A stretch of 64,000 nt of DNA from an uncultured Anaerolineae bacterium (GCA_937124585.1 CAKZKT010000130.1:17615-81614); one strand, 5' to 3'; shown: positions 8,299-17,881, counted from the stretch's first letter. Program-made: numbers and translations. Notes: a model not told the origin generated them from the letters alone.

Positions 8299-11200
8299 CT
8301 AGACGGTGAGGGTTTGGAAACGCTGGCCGCGCTGCGCCAGCTCGTCCAGCATGCGTTTGGTGTCGGCGAAGTCGCGGCCGGCCAGGCGCTCGACCTTGCA
8401 GCCGGCATCACGCAGCATCTGCTCGACCTCGGTCGGCACGCCGGCCGGGCCGCCGACGATGGTGACGTATTCGGCGTGGCGGGCGTCTGCGGGTGAAAAG
8501 CCCAGGGTCGGCCGGAAGCGGGCCACGTAGTTGACGGCCGAATTGAAATCTTCGCGCGCCCAGTCGTCGGCGCGCTGCCAGAAGAGCATGTAGTGGCCGA
8601 TCACTTTCGGCGCCGGTTTCAGTTCGCCGGCCAGAACCGAGCGCACGCGCTCGTGCAGCAGGAGTTTCCACTGTTTGCCGGTCAGCCAATCGTCGCCGGG
8701 GCATTCGGTCGGGTTCTGCGGATACTCCTTGTGGCCCATGATGTTGTCTACGGGGATGCGGAATCTGGAGGCCAGCCAGGCCGCGAGATGAGCCGTGCTC
8801 TGCAATTGTGCAGGCGTCGGGATGGCGCCGTTGCGGAAGTCGCCTTCGACGCAGATGCCGATGGTGTAGTCGTTCACGACGCCAGCATGATAGGCGATCG
8901 TTTCGAGGCGGTTCACCTGATAGATCGTGCCGTCCGGTCCGATGCAGAAGTGGTAGCCGATGCCCGGCCAGTTGTTGGTGTTTACGTGGTAGCGCGCGAT
9001 CGTCTCGACCGGGATGTTGGCCGGCGCGGCGCTGTGGTGGATGGTCAGGTGTGTGATGCGATCGAGTGCCCGCGTCTGATAGCGATTGATGGCGTGTTTG
9101 GGCAGTTCGTTCGTCACGTCTTTGATGTTGGGCGTGGGCACGCTGTCGGCCGCAGGCGATGTGCCGCTTTGTGCTGCCTGGAGTTGGCGCTGGAGTTCGG
9201 CGATCGTCTGGTTCAGGTTGTTGATGCGCTGCGTGAGCGTGGCTTTCTCGGCGGTGAGCGTCTGTACCTGCTGGTTCAGGCGGGCCTTTTCCGCGTTCGC
9301 TTGTTGCAGTTGACCGGTCAAGGCCTGGATCTGCTGCTTGAGCTGGCCGACATCGCCGCTGCCCGCCTGGATCTCCGCCTGCAGCCGGTCGCGTTCCAGG
9401 ATGAGCGCGCTGATATCGGCCTGGGCCTGGCTCAGCGCCTGTTGCAGCGGCTGCAGCTGCGCCTGCAATGTCGTCAGTTGTTGCGTCAGGGTCGCTTTCT
9501 CGTTGGTGAGGGCCTGTACCCGCTGCGTCAGAGTGGTCTTCTCGCCTGTCAGGGTCTGCACCTGCTGCGCCAGCGCGGCCTTCTCGTTGTTGGCCGCCTG
9601 AAGCTGTTGGCCGAGCGTTTGGATCTGCTGGTTGAGCTGGCTGACATTGGGCATCTGGCTGAGCTGTGTCCGCAGCTGGTCTCGCTCGGCGGTCAGGCTG
9701 TTGATGGTTGTCTGCGCCTGGCTCAGGGCCTGCTGGAGCTGTTTGACCTGGGCCTGCAGTGCCTGCAGGGCGGCGTTGTCTGCTGCGGGCGTCGCTCCTG
9801 GGCCGGCTGTTTTCTGCAGGTCGGCGATGCGGACGGTCAGCAGGCCCTTCCAGTTTTTGCCGGTGAGCCATTGCGCGCCCGGCGACGTCGAGGTGATGAA
9901 CTCGCTGACCCCTTTTACGGCCTCGATGGGCAGCTTGTATTCCTGCAGCAGCCAGGCGCACAGGCGAGCGGTCGCGTCGAGCTGGGCATCGTTCGGCGTC
10001 TGGGCGGTGAAATCGCCGGCAACCGCGATGTTGATGCCCTGCGCCAGCCATGGCTGCGTCACGTCCACGGTCTGATCCAGGGGGTTGGTCTGCTGGATCG
10101 TGCCGTCGGCAGTGATGAAGAAGTGATAGAGGATGGCGCCCCAGCGTCTGTGGTGGGCGGCGGCCAGCCTGTCGGCACCCACGCTTGAATCCACTGCGGT
10201 GTGGTTGATGACCAGCGCAGTGACCTGGTTTCCCGGTCGCGGCTTGAGGCTGCCGGCCGTGCGCGGCAACTGCTGCGTGATATCGCTAATGGTCGGCTTG
10301 GGGATCTTGGGCGCGCCGGCCGCGCGCAGTGCTGCGATTTCGGCCTCGAGGGCGGCATTGCGCTCCCGCAGACCGGCGAGCTGGCCGTTCAGGTCGCGCA
10401 GCTGGTTCTGCAGGGTGGCGATCTCGGCTTGCAGCGCGGTCACCTGGGCGCGCAGCGCGGCCGCTTCGCCGTCTGTGGCCGGAGCGCCGGGCTTGACGGC
10501 TGCGAGCTGGCGCTGCACGCGCTCCAGCAGCTGTGCTTTCCAGTTCTGCTCATTGAGCCATTGCTTGCCGGGCGAGCCCGTGACGACCAGTTCCTGCGCG
10601 CCTTTGATGGTATCCAACGGCAAGCCATACGTGGCCAGCAGCCAGGCGCAGAGCGACGCCAGCGCGTTCATCTGTGCTTCGCCGGGCACTGTGTTGTCGA
10701 AGTTGCCGGCCACATACACGCTGATGCCGTTGTAGATCCAGGGCTGGTTCTGCGCCACGACTTCGTCAATGGGGTTGGTCTGCTGGATCTCGCCGTCGCC
10801 GGTGATGAAGAACTGGGCGACGATGCCGGGCCAGCGTTGCATGTGCGCCTGCGCCACGCGCTCGGCGCCCACCTCTGGCCGGACGGCCGTGTGATTGATG
10901 ACGATGTACTGGATGGCAGCGATGGGGCGACGGAAGAAGCCGGCCGGGTTGCGCGGCAGCAGGTTCGTGATGTCGTTGATCGGCGGCGCGCTCGGCCCGG
11001 CCCCGCCTCCGGCCTGCAAGAGCTTGATCTGCTGCTGCAGCAATGTCACCTGCTGCTGCAGCGCCGCAACTCGCTGGCGCAGGTCGGCGGCCTCTGCTCC
11101 GACCAGCCGCAGGCGCACCTGGCCGCTGCCTGCCGGATACTCCTCCATGACCAGACGCTGCCAGTCTTGCGTCTTCAGGCCGCTTTCGGGGTGCTTGTAT

Positions 11201-12339
11201 TCGTCGCTGATCGGGTAGCCGGTGATGTCCACGCCGTACTTCTGGTAGAAGGTGGCGAAGGCGCCCTGGGCCTTCTTGCCGGTTTGCGGGAAGGTGATCT
11301 CTGCAGCCGGCGTCGGGGTGACCGGCTGCACCGGCGGCGTCGGTTGTTCGGGCTGCACCTGGATGTGCTTCTCCCAGTTGTAGCGATGGGCCAGCGCCTG
11401 CTTGAAGTCCTCGATCACGCCGTTCTTGCCTTCGATGTACCAGCGGTCATAGCGAGGCCAGCGGTAGAGCAGTACGGCGCGAATTTTCTGGGTGCCGGGG
11501 GTCTTGTTCCAGGCGTCAATCTCGCCGTAGGCGCGCTGCACCCAGCCGTTGTTGTGATCCAGCCATGGATCATCCTGGTCGGTTTCGGTCAGATAAACCG
11601 GCAGCGAGCGCATGGTATTGGGGATGGCCTGCATGAAGTCCCGGTAGGCGCGGAAGTTGTACTGCCGGTTGCGGAAGCGGGCATCGCTCATCTTGTAGTC
11701 GTTGTAAATGAGCTCTGGATTGCTGCCGTGTGTGTAGGTGTGGATGGCAATCCCATCGCAGTTGGCCGGCCCCAGGATGGTCAGGATGTCGGTGAGATAT
11801 TTGCACCAGTCGCCGTTCGGGTTGCCGTCGTAGACGGTTTGAGCGTTCCAGGGCGCCACCGCGCCGACGATCACCTGGTCGTTTTGGTGGCCCGGAACCG
11901 CCTTGATGGCCGTGCGGCATTGGCGGTAGCAGTTGGCGTACATGCTCGGCGTGATCGTCTCGCCGGGGTTGACGAGCCGATCCCCTTCCATCTTCACCCC
12001 TGGCCGCTCGATCGGGTGGTTCATCTCGTTGCCGATGATCCAGATGTGCGCGCCCTTCGAGTTGCGCACGAAGTTGGCGCAACGTTTGGCGAAGTCGGGA
12101 TAGCGACTGGCCGGCGGAATAGTGCCTTCGGGCGCGTAGCCGTTGTTCAGCCGCACGAGGATGCCGAAGCCTCGGTTCGACCACGGCGTGTAATCTCTGC
12201 CGCCCATGTCGTTGGGGTCGCAGCCGATCGCCTCGGTAAACAGGATCCAGCCGAAGATGCCCGCCTCGGCCATGATGTGTTCACCGCCTGGATCGTGGAA
12301 GCCGTAGAGATAGGGCGAATCATTGAGCGGTCGGGCCAT
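8299..12339 (-). CDS. Giant multidomain N-acetylmuramoyl-L-alanine amidase-like protein
   Basis: About 1346 residues. Order: a TIM-barrel-like hydrolase domain (about 1-320, with an IWIIGNEMN strand like glycosidase acid/base sites); an LGFP-like stretch (QKYGVDITGYPISDEY); a short coiled coil; amidase-2 domain 1; coiled coil; amidase-2 domain 2; a long glutamine-rich coiled coil with LTAEKATLTQ-type repeats; amidase-2 domain 3; and a C-terminal domain (GHYMLFWQRADDW). Only domain 3 has a complete zinc site (TIHHSA, then GHKEYP and ECPGDDW). Domains 1 and 2 keep INHTA but have lost the late His and Cys/Asp ligands, so they may bind and not cut. No signal peptide is visible. ATG at 12339 has GAGG 7 bp upstream; the earlier in-frame TTG at 12354 precedes that site. 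Confidence 0.8.
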   Translation of the reverse strand: MARPLNDSPYLYGFHDPGGEHIMAEAGIFGWILFTEAIGCDPNDMGGRDYTPWSNRGFGILVRLNNGYAPEGTIPPASRYPDFAKRCANFVRNSKGAHIWIIGNEMNHPIERPGVKMEGDRLVNPGETITPSMYANCYRQCRTAIKAVPGHQNDQVIVGAVAPWNAQTVYDGNPNGDWCKYLTDILTILGPANCDGIAIHTYTHGSNPELIYNDYKMSDARFRNRQYNFRAYRDFMQAIPNTMRSLPVYLTETDQDDPWLDHNNGWVQRAYGEIDAWNKTPGTQKIRAVLLYRWPRYDRWYIEGKNGVIEDFKQALAHRYNWEKHIQVQPEQPTPPVQPVTPTPAAEITFPQTGKKAQGAFATFYQKYGVDITGYPISDEYKHPESGLKTQDWQRLVMEEYPAGSGQVRLRLVGAEAADLRQRVAALQQQVTLLQQQIKLLQAGGGAGPSAPPINDITNLLPRNPAGFFRRPIAAIQYIVINHTAVRPEVGAERVAQAHMQRWPGIVAQFFITGDGEIQQTNPIDEVVAQNQPWIYNGISVYVAGNFDNTVPGEAQMNALASLCAWLLATYGLPLDTIKGAQELVVTGSPGKQWLNEQNWKAQLLERVQRQLAAVKPGAPATDGEAAALRAQVTALQAEIATLQNQLRDLNGQLAGLRERNAALEAEIAALRAAGAPKIPKPTISDITQQLPRTAGSLKPRPGNQVTALVINHTAVDSSVGADRLAAAHHRRWGAILYHFFITADGTIQQTNPLDQTVDVTQPWLAQGINIAVAGDFTAQTPNDAQLDATARLCAWLLQEYKLPIEAVKGVSEFITSTSPGAQWLTGKNWKGLLTVRIADLQKTAGPGATPAADNAALQALQAQVKQLQQALSQAQTTINSLTAERDQLRTQLSQMPNVSQLNQQIQTLGQQLQAANNEKAALAQQVQTLTGEKTTLTQRVQALTNEKATLTQQLTTLQAQLQPLQQALSQAQADISALILERDRLQAEIQAGSGDVGQLKQQIQALTGQLQQANAEKARLNQQVQTLTAEKATLTQRINNLNQTIAELQRQLQAAQSGTSPAADSVPTPNIKDVTNELPKHAINRYQTRALDRITHLTIHHSAAPANIPVETIARYHVNTNNWPGIGYHFCIGPDGTIYQVNRLETIAYHAGVVNDYTIGICVEGDFRNGAIPTPAQLQSTAHLAAWLASRFRIPVDNIMGHKEYPQNPTECPGDDWLTGKQWKLLLHERVRSVLAGELKPAPKVIGHYMLFWQRADDWAREDFNSAVNYVARFRPTLGFSPADARHAEYVTIVGGPAGVPTEVEQMLRDAGCKVERLAGRDFADTKRMLDELAQRGQRFQTLTV

Positions 12340-12397
12340 TGCATTGCCTCGCAAAGCGCAGACGAATCAACATCGGGCCAACACGAACAGCCCGTCT

Positions 12398-12426
12398 ATT
12401 ATACTTAATACTGGACGGATTGTCTA
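12398..12426 (-). promoter_or_regulatory. Sigma70 promoter of the giant amidase gene
   Basis: On the minus strand TAGACA (12426-12421; 5 of 6 consensus bases) and TATAAT (12403-12398) are separated by exactly 17 bp. The predicted transcript start near 12390 leaves a leader of about 50 nt before the ATG at 12339. Confidence 0.7.
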
Positions 12427-12467
12427 TAAGACCCCACAGGGTTTCGCATCCCATGGCCAAAAACAAC

Positions 12468-12497
12468 GGGCGACGAGGGGGGACCCTCTCGTCGCCC
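12468..12497 (-). terminator. Rho-independent terminator of the ior operon
   Basis: A long stem pairs GGGCGACGAG with CTCGTCGCCC and has further G-C pairs around the loop. On the minus strand it is followed by GTTGTTTTTGG. It lies 35 bp past the iorB stop and separates this operon from the amidase promoter. Confidence 0.75.
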
Positions 12498-12531
12498 AGC
12501 CCCATCCTTCCGATGGATTCGTTTGCGCTGC

Positions 12532-13116
12532 CTAGCCGACTTCCAGACTTCTGCCCAGCTCGAACGCGCGGCGGTTCAGCTCTCGAACCTTCGGCGGGAC
12601 GCGTTCCGCGATGGCGCGCAGCCAGATCTCGGCCGGGATCGCCACGAAGCGGGAGAGCGCACCCAGGAGGATGACGTTGGCGACGCGCGGGTTGCCCAGC
12701 CCGGCCGCCAGGCTGCCTGCCGATACGATCTGCACCTGGCCGGCGCGTTGCTGGAGCTGAGACATGATCTCGTCATCGGCGGGATAGGGCGTGCGCGATT
12801 CCATGGCCAGCGTGGGGATCGCTTCGTCGCTGACCACGGCCACACCATCGCGGTGCAGATAGTGCGCCCACCGGCATGCTTCCAGCTTCTCGAACGCCAG
12901 CAAATAGTCGGCTCCGCCCAGGGGAACCATCGGCGAGAAGACCTGGTCGGCCAGCCGCACGTGGCTGATCACACTGCCGCCGCGCTGTGCCATGCCATGC
13001 ACGTCGGTCTTTTTCACGTCATAGCCGACGGCCATCCCGACCAGGCACAGGATGTCGCTGGACAGCACGATTCCCTGTCCGCCGACTCCGGTTAGAACGA
13101 AGTTGAGTGGTTTCAT
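12532..13116 (-). CDS. iorB: Indolepyruvate:ferredoxin oxidoreductase, beta subunit
   Basis: IorB is the gamma-type domain subunit of the enzyme that oxidatively decarboxylates aryl-pyruvates (from Trp, Phe and Tyr transamination) to aryl-acetyl-CoA with ferredoxin reduction. The 194-residue protein shows NFVLTGVGGQGIVLSSDIL at the start, VHGMAQRGGSVISHVR, and the family ending with ANVILLGAL. It is the last gene of the minus-strand operon, 42 bp beyond iorA, and is followed by a strong terminator. Confidence 0.92.
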   Translation of the reverse strand: MKPLNFVLTGVGGQGIVLSSDILCLVGMAVGYDVKKTDVHGMAQRGGSVISHVRLADQVFSPMVPLGGADYLLAFEKLEACRWAHYLHRDGVAVVSDEAIPTLAMESRTPYPADDEIMSQLQQRAGQVQIVSAGSLAAGLGNPRVANVILLGALSRFVAIPAEIWLRAIAERVPPKVRELNRRAFELGRSLEVG

Positions 13117-13158
13117 GAGTGAATCAGCAGATCTGCAAATGGGCAGTGCAGTGAGCGT

Positions 13159-15090
13159 TTATGACGGCTGGCTCAGGGCGGCGCGCTCGACGCGCAGGAT
13201 GGCGTCGTGCGGGCAGATGCGAACGCAGACCTGGCAGTCGGTGCAGCGGCCGGTCAGCACGGCCACTTTGCCGTCTTTGCGCACCAGCGCCGGGCAAGCG
13301 GTGACCAGGCACGCCCAGCAGGCCACGCATTTCTCCGGCTCCACCCAGGCCGTGAAGGCGCTGTCGGATTTGAATTCCAGCGCGCACGGCTCGCGGATGA
13401 TCAGCACCGACGGCTCATCCGACCGGACAGCGCGGGCGATTTCGCGCGCGATGGCGTCGGTGTCGAAGCCGCCGATCACCTTCACATCCTCGATCCCCAG
13501 GCCGCGGCAGAGGCTCTCCAGCTCGATCCGCCGGGCCGGTCGGCCGTCCACCGTTTTGCCGGTGCCTGGGTTGACATTGCCGCCCGTCATCGCGGTCGTG
13601 AAGTTGTCCAGGATGATCACGGTCGTCGCCGCGCCTGAGGTGATCACATCCACCAGGCCGGTGATTCCGGAGTGGAAGAAGGTCGAGTCGCCGATCACGG
13701 CCACCACTTTGTTTTTGATGCCGCCTTTTTCCAGCCCAATCGCCTGGCCGATGCTGGCGCCCATGCAGGCGCACGTGTCCATCGCGTTCAGCGGCTGCAG
13801 CGCGCCCAGCGTGTAGCAGCCGATGTCGCCGGTGATCACCAGGCCGTATCGCCGTCGTCGTTCCAGGTTGCCGCGGCGATATGGGCTGCCCGATGTCATC
13901 CCTGTGCCCTCCGGTGGTTTCTTTTCTTCCTTCGCTTCCTGTTCTTCGAACATCAGCTGCCGCAACACGTAGAACGTGCCGCGATGCCCGCACCCCGGAC
14001 AGAGCAGCGGCGGTCGGGCCGGGATGCGGGTGATCGGCGCCGATCCTGACCTCTCGCGCAGATGCTCTGCCACCATCTCAGCGGGCAGGCCGGCAGCCAG
14101 GCTGCGCTCGGCCACCAGTTCGGGCGTGAACTCGCCGATGATCGGAAAGATGTCCTTGCCGCGCACGCGCTCGCGCGCGATGTCGGGCAGGCCGCGAATC
14201 TGTTCTTCCAGATACGGGTCCAGTTCCTCCACGACGACCAGCGTCTCGACCTGGCGGGCAAATTCCTGGATCAGCCGCCTGGGCAGGGGATAGGCCATGC
14301 CGAGCTTCAGGAAAGAAGCAGTGGGGAAGACCTCGCGGGCATAGACGTATGCGATGCTGCTGGCGACGATTCCCAGGCGGCGGTCGCCCCACAGGATGAA
14401 GTTCAGCGGAGTGGTCTCGACATAGTCCTGCAGCCGGCCGAGTCGGGCCTCCAGTGCCACCCGGCGCTGGCGGGCATTCGACGGCAACATCACGTATTTG
14501 ATCGGATCGCGGCGGAAAGCGCGCAACTGCGTTGTGGCCGGCCTCTCGACTGAACCGCGCTGCACTTGTTCTGCCGCCACCTCGACCAACGATTGCGCAT
14601 GCGACACGCGCGTCGTCGTGCGCAACAATACCGGCATATCGAACCGCTCGCTGATCTCCAGCCCCACGCGCATCATCTCGAAGCATTCCTGGCTGTCCGA
14701 GGGCTCCAGCAGCGGCACTTTGGCGAATTTGGCATAGTTTCGATTGTCCTGTTCGCCCTGCGAAGAGTGCATCCCCGGATCATCGGCCGAGATGACCACC
14801 AGGCCGGCCTCGACGCCGGTGTAAGCGACCGCGAAGAAGGGATCGGCAGCCACGTTCAGGCCGACATGCTTCATCGTGACGATCGTGCGCGCGCCGGCCA
14901 TCGCCGCGCCCATCCCCACTTCCAGCGCCACCTTCTCGTTGGGCGACCATTCCGCGTAGACGCCGGGATAGCGGGCGAAGTACTCCAGGATCTCGGTGCT
15001 GGGCGTGCCGGGATAGCCTGTGGCGATCGTCACGCCGGCCACGTAGGCGCCGAGGGCCAGCGCCTCGTTGCCCAGGATCATCCGCTTCAT
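13159..15090 (-). CDS. iorA: Indolepyruvate:ferredoxin oxidoreductase, alpha subunit
   Basis: IorA carries the TPP and iron-sulfur centres of the aryl-pyruvate oxidoreductase. The 643 residues begin MKRMILGNEALALGAYVAG, with GYPGTPSTEI for the pyrimidine domain. CPGCGHRG and GDIGCYTLGALQPLN with AVIGDSTFFHSGITGL form the TPP/Mg site. Two 4Fe-4S clusters end the protein (CVACWACLVTACP and CTDCQVCVRICP). The ATG at 15090 has GAGGGA upstream and overlaps the stop of the ferredoxin gene by 4 bp. Between CPGCGHRG and GDIGCYTLG the protein has an extra basic, low-complexity stretch of about 35 residues (around EEKKPPEGTGMTSG) that I do not recall from relatives. Confidence 0.92.
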   Translation of the reverse strand: MKRMILGNEALALGAYVAGVTIATGYPGTPSTEILEYFARYPGVYAEWSPNEKVALEVGMGAAMAGARTIVTMKHVGLNVAADPFFAVAYTGVEAGLVVISADDPGMHSSQGEQDNRNYAKFAKVPLLEPSDSQECFEMMRVGLEISERFDMPVLLRTTTRVSHAQSLVEVAAEQVQRGSVERPATTQLRAFRRDPIKYVMLPSNARQRRVALEARLGRLQDYVETTPLNFILWGDRRLGIVASSIAYVYAREVFPTASFLKLGMAYPLPRRLIQEFARQVETLVVVEELDPYLEEQIRGLPDIARERVRGKDIFPIIGEFTPELVAERSLAAGLPAEMVAEHLRERSGSAPITRIPARPPLLCPGCGHRGTFYVLRQLMFEEQEAKEEKKPPEGTGMTSGSPYRRGNLERRRRYGLVITGDIGCYTLGALQPLNAMDTCACMGASIGQAIGLEKGGIKNKVVAVIGDSTFFHSGITGLVDVITSGAATTVIILDNFTTAMTGGNVNPGTGKTVDGRPARRIELESLCRGLGIEDVKVIGGFDTDAIAREIARAVRSDEPSVLIIREPCALEFKSDSAFTAWVEPEKCVACWACLVTACPALVRKDGKVAVLTGRCTDCQVCVRICPHDAILRVERAALSQPS

Positions 15091-15599
15091 GGCCGTTCCC
15101 TCAACGCCGGCCGCATCTCCGGCAGGATGCCGGAGCGGACGATTTCGCGGCGGCGACGCGCCGCCATCTCGGCTGGCGTGGTGAGCGCAAGGGCATCGTG
15201 GACACACACCTCCACGCAGCGCGGCCGGCCCCCGCGGTCCTCACACAGATTGCACATCGAGACGATCCGCTCGCCATGGTTGATCGTCACTGCGCCGAAC
15301 TCGCACGCCTCCACGCACCAGCCGCAGCCGTTGCAGACATCCTTGTCCACCAGCATGATGCCCGACGTCGCGCTAACGCTGATGCACTGCCGCGGGCACG
15401 CTTTCATGCAGGTTGGTTCATCGCACAGGCGGCAGGCAATGGCCATGATATGGGCCGGCCTTGCGCGCTCGGTGATGCGCACCAACCGGATGTGCGAGGC
15501 CAATGGGTTATACCCCCCGTAGCGGGCCGAACAGGCGAACTCGCACATCTGACAGCCGGTGCATTTCTCGGGATCACAGACGATGAATGGCTTTTGCAT
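15087..15599 (-). CDS. Four-cluster ferredoxin-type iron-sulfur subunit
   Basis: This 170-residue protein belongs to the HycB/DmsB-like electron-transfer family. Four cysteine groups can be read: CTGCQMCEFAC, CRLCDEPTCMKACP, CNGCGWCVEAC and CNLCEDRGG...CVEVC. Together they fit four 4Fe-4S clusters. It begins on the stop codon of the aldehyde oxidoreductase gene (ATGA at 15599) and ends on the start of iorA. It probably wires AOR to the ferredoxin pool, or links AOR and IOR as an electron bridge. The true start is MQKPFIVCDPEKCTGC; longer readings run into the AOR gene in another frame. Confidence 0.88.
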   Translation of the reverse strand: MQKPFIVCDPEKCTGCQMCEFACSARYGGYNPLASHIRLVRITERARPAHIMAIACRLCDEPTCMKACPRQCISVSATSGIMLVDKDVCNGCGWCVEACEFGAVTINHGERIVSMCNLCEDRGGRPRCVEVCVHDALALTTPAEMAARRRREIVRSGILPEMRPALRERP

Positions 15600-17437
15600 C
15601 ACGCACCTACATTTCTGGCGATATCTTCCAACCCCAGCGCGATGAGCTGGCTCTTGGGGATCAAGCCGTCGGCCGTCCAGCCACGCGCGGCGTAGTATCC
15701 CGCAATCATCGCTCGTAATTCCGTCTCCGTCACCACCAGCGGCTCGCGATTCGGCCCGCCAGGCGTGGGGTCGGCCAGCGCCCGCAGCGGCAGCCAGTCC
15801 TCGGCCGCCACCCAGCCCTCGCGAATGTTGAACGCCTTTTTCAGGTTGCAGATGCGCGCGCCGGCCTGTTCCAGCATCTCCGGCGTCATCTCCAGACCGG
15901 TGACCGCCTGATAGAGCCGGCCGACCTCGGCGTAGAAGTCGCCGAAGACGGCGCGAATGAATTTGCACAGGCCCAACGAATCGAAGAGCGCCGCCTTGTC
16001 CTCCAGCTCCACCAGCGCCGCGCCGTGATCTGGTCCGCCGTTGAAACGGTCAACGCGGCCCTGGATGTCGGCGTTGTAGCCGGGCGCCCGGTTGTGGCAC
16101 GCGCCGCGCGTGCCGACCGCGTAGCCCAGCGCCATCGTCTTCAGCCCGCGCGGATCGTAGCCCGCCATCTCCAGCCCTTTGACGTGCATGGCGAACGCCT
16201 CGCTGCCGCGGCCGACCTGAGCCGCGGCCCGCCGCGTGCCCTCGGCCAGCAGGTCGCCGATCCCCTCGCGGCGCACGATCTTCTCGAGCAGCGCGATCCC
16301 GGCCGCCGCGTCGCCAAAGCGCGGCTCCAGCCCATCGCAGTCGGCCCGCGTCAGGATACCGGCCTCGAAGCATTCCATCGCCCAGGCGACCACCGTGCCC
16401 GCGCTGATGGCATCCATGCCGGCCAGGCCGGCCAGCTCGACCGCACGGATGGCCGGTCGTAGGTCGTCCACCCCCCACAGCGACGTCACCGCGTAGAGCG
16501 GTTCATAGTCCATGCGTGAACGGGCGCCGGCATACGGCCCATCGCGCACCGCGGCCACATGCTCGCATGCAACCGGACAGCCGGCGCAGGCCACCACGCG
16601 CTCGACATAACGACGATTGAGCATCTCGCCGCTGACTTTTTCGGCCCCCTCGAATGTAGTGTGCCGGTAGTTGCGGGTGGGCAGTGTGCGCAAATAGTCG
16701 AAGACGAGCACGTTGCTGGGCGTGCCCAGGCCGCGATACTTCTCGGTCATCGGCCCTTGACAGCGGTGGGCCAGCTCCATCGCCAGCGGCTCGAGGGTGG
16801 CCATATCGACGATGCGGATCGTTTGGCTGCCGCGCATGGCGATAGCTTTGAGGTTTTTCGCTCCCATGACCGCGCCCAAGCCCGTGCGGCCGGCCATGCG
16901 GCTGCGATCATTGGCGATGAGCGCGAAGCGCACCAGGCGCTCGCCGGCCGGACCGATGGTCGCCACGCTGAACTCGTCCGAGCCGATCTCGCGGCGGAGT
17001 GCATCCTCGGTTGCCCAGGTGTCCAGGCCGGCGAGCCGGGGGGCGGGGCAGAGATGCACTTGATCATCGTGGATGACCAGATACGACAGCTCGGCGGCAC
17101 GGCCGGTGATCACGAGCGCATCATAGCCGGCGCGGCGCAGCGTATGCGACCAAAAGCTGCCCGACAGGCTGTCGCCGATCATGCCGGTCAGGGGCGATTT
17201 GGCCACGACCGCGTGTTTGCTGCCCGTGGGGACGAGGGTGCCGGCGAATGGCCCTGGCGCGAAGACGAGTACATTTTCCGGCCCCAGCGGATCGGCACCT
17301 GGTCGCAGGTGATCGTAGAGCAGGCGGGCGCCGAGGCCGACGCCACCCAGGTAGGGCTGGATCTGGCGGGCCTCCCGCTGCTCGACCCAGCTTTTGCCCC
17401 GGCTGAGGTCCACATACAAGATGCGCTCGCGGTACAT
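15599..17437 (-). CDS. Aldehyde:ferredoxin oxidoreductase (tungsten pterin type)
   Basis: The 612-residue enzyme interconverts aldehydes and carboxylic acids using a tungsto-bispyranopterin and one 4Fe-4S cluster. The N-terminal beta domain has the familiar LYVDLSRGK, YLGGVGLGARLLYDH, GPFAGTLVPTGSKHAV and SLSGSFW blocks. The cluster cysteines are Cys284, Cys287 and Cys291 (ACAGCPVACEH), and the fourth is Cys491 (SLGLCKF). Length and order match the AOR family. With IOR, a polyferredoxin and an aryl-CoA ligase in one operon, aryl-acetaldehydes or aryl-acids are likely substrates. Confidence 0.92.
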   Translation of the reverse strand: MYRERILYVDLSRGKSWVEQREARQIQPYLGGVGLGARLLYDHLRPGADPLGPENVLVFAPGPFAGTLVPTGSKHAVVAKSPLTGMIGDSLSGSFWSHTLRRAGYDALVITGRAAELSYLVIHDDQVHLCPAPRLAGLDTWATEDALRREIGSDEFSVATIGPAGERLVRFALIANDRSRMAGRTGLGAVMGAKNLKAIAMRGSQTIRIVDMATLEPLAMELAHRCQGPMTEKYRGLGTPSNVLVFDYLRTLPTRNYRHTTFEGAEKVSGEMLNRRYVERVVACAGCPVACEHVAAVRDGPYAGARSRMDYEPLYAVTSLWGVDDLRPAIRAVELAGLAGMDAISAGTVVAWAMECFEAGILTRADCDGLEPRFGDAAAGIALLEKIVRREGIGDLLAEGTRRAAAQVGRGSEAFAMHVKGLEMAGYDPRGLKTMALGYAVGTRGACHNRAPGYNADIQGRVDRFNGGPDHGAALVELEDKAALFDSLGLCKFIRAVFGDFYAEVGRLYQAVTGLEMTPEMLEQAGARICNLKKAFNIREGWVAAEDWLPLRALADPTPGGPNREPLVVTETELRAMIAGYYAARGWTADGLIPKSQLIALGLEDIARNVGA

Positions 17438-17441
17438 GGCG

Positions 17442-17849
17442 CTATGCCCCGTTCGCCAGCCCTTTGAGCACCTGCTCGGCCTTGTCGAGGCGGTCTACTT
17501 TCATGATGACCTCGGCTTTGTCGGTCGGTCGCTCACTGTGGGCGTACAGATATTCGATGTTGACGCCGGCTTGGGCCAGGGGCATGACGATGGCGGTTTC
17601 GAGTGCGCCCGGCACGTCGGGCACCTCGACGCGCAGCACCTCGGTGGTGGCTGCGGTCAGCCCGGCGCGGCGAATCGCTTCCATCGCCGCCACCGTATCG
17701 TCCACGATGATGCGGGCGATACCGAAGTCGGCTGTGTCGGCCAGGGAGAGGGCGCGCAGGTTGATATGGGCCGCGGAGAGAACCTGCAGCAGATTGGCCA
17801 GCCGGCCCGGCCGGTTTTCGAGAAAGACAGAAATCTGGGTGACGCGCAT
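17442..17849 (-). CDS. Tandem ACT-domain protein
   Basis: This 135-residue protein is made of two ACT domains (about 1-68 and 69-135), small modules that bind amino acids. The first begins VTQISVFLENRPGRLANLLQVL and the second VEVPDVPGALETAIVMPLAQAGVNIEYLY. Such proteins are common next to phenylacetate-CoA ligase and IOR genes in anaerobes and may sense aromatic or branched-chain amino acids. ATG at 17849 is preceded by AAGGAGAG with 6-bp spacing. A longer frame from 17885 lacks a ribosome site. It lies 4 bp before the AOR start. Confidence 0.85.
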   Translation of the reverse strand: MRVTQISVFLENRPGRLANLLQVLSAAHINLRALSLADTADFGIARIIVDDTVAAMEAIRRAGLTAATTEVLRVEVPDVPGALETAIVMPLAQAGVNIEYLYAHSERPTDKAEVIMKVDRLDKAEQVLKGLANGA

Positions 17850-17881
17850 GGCGGCTCTCCTTGTTTTCTGAAACACCACAT

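Noticed and set aside
10201..12408. 735-codon plus-strand frame opposite the giant amidase gene
   Set aside because: It is antisense to well-matched protein domains and runs over the amidase promoter.
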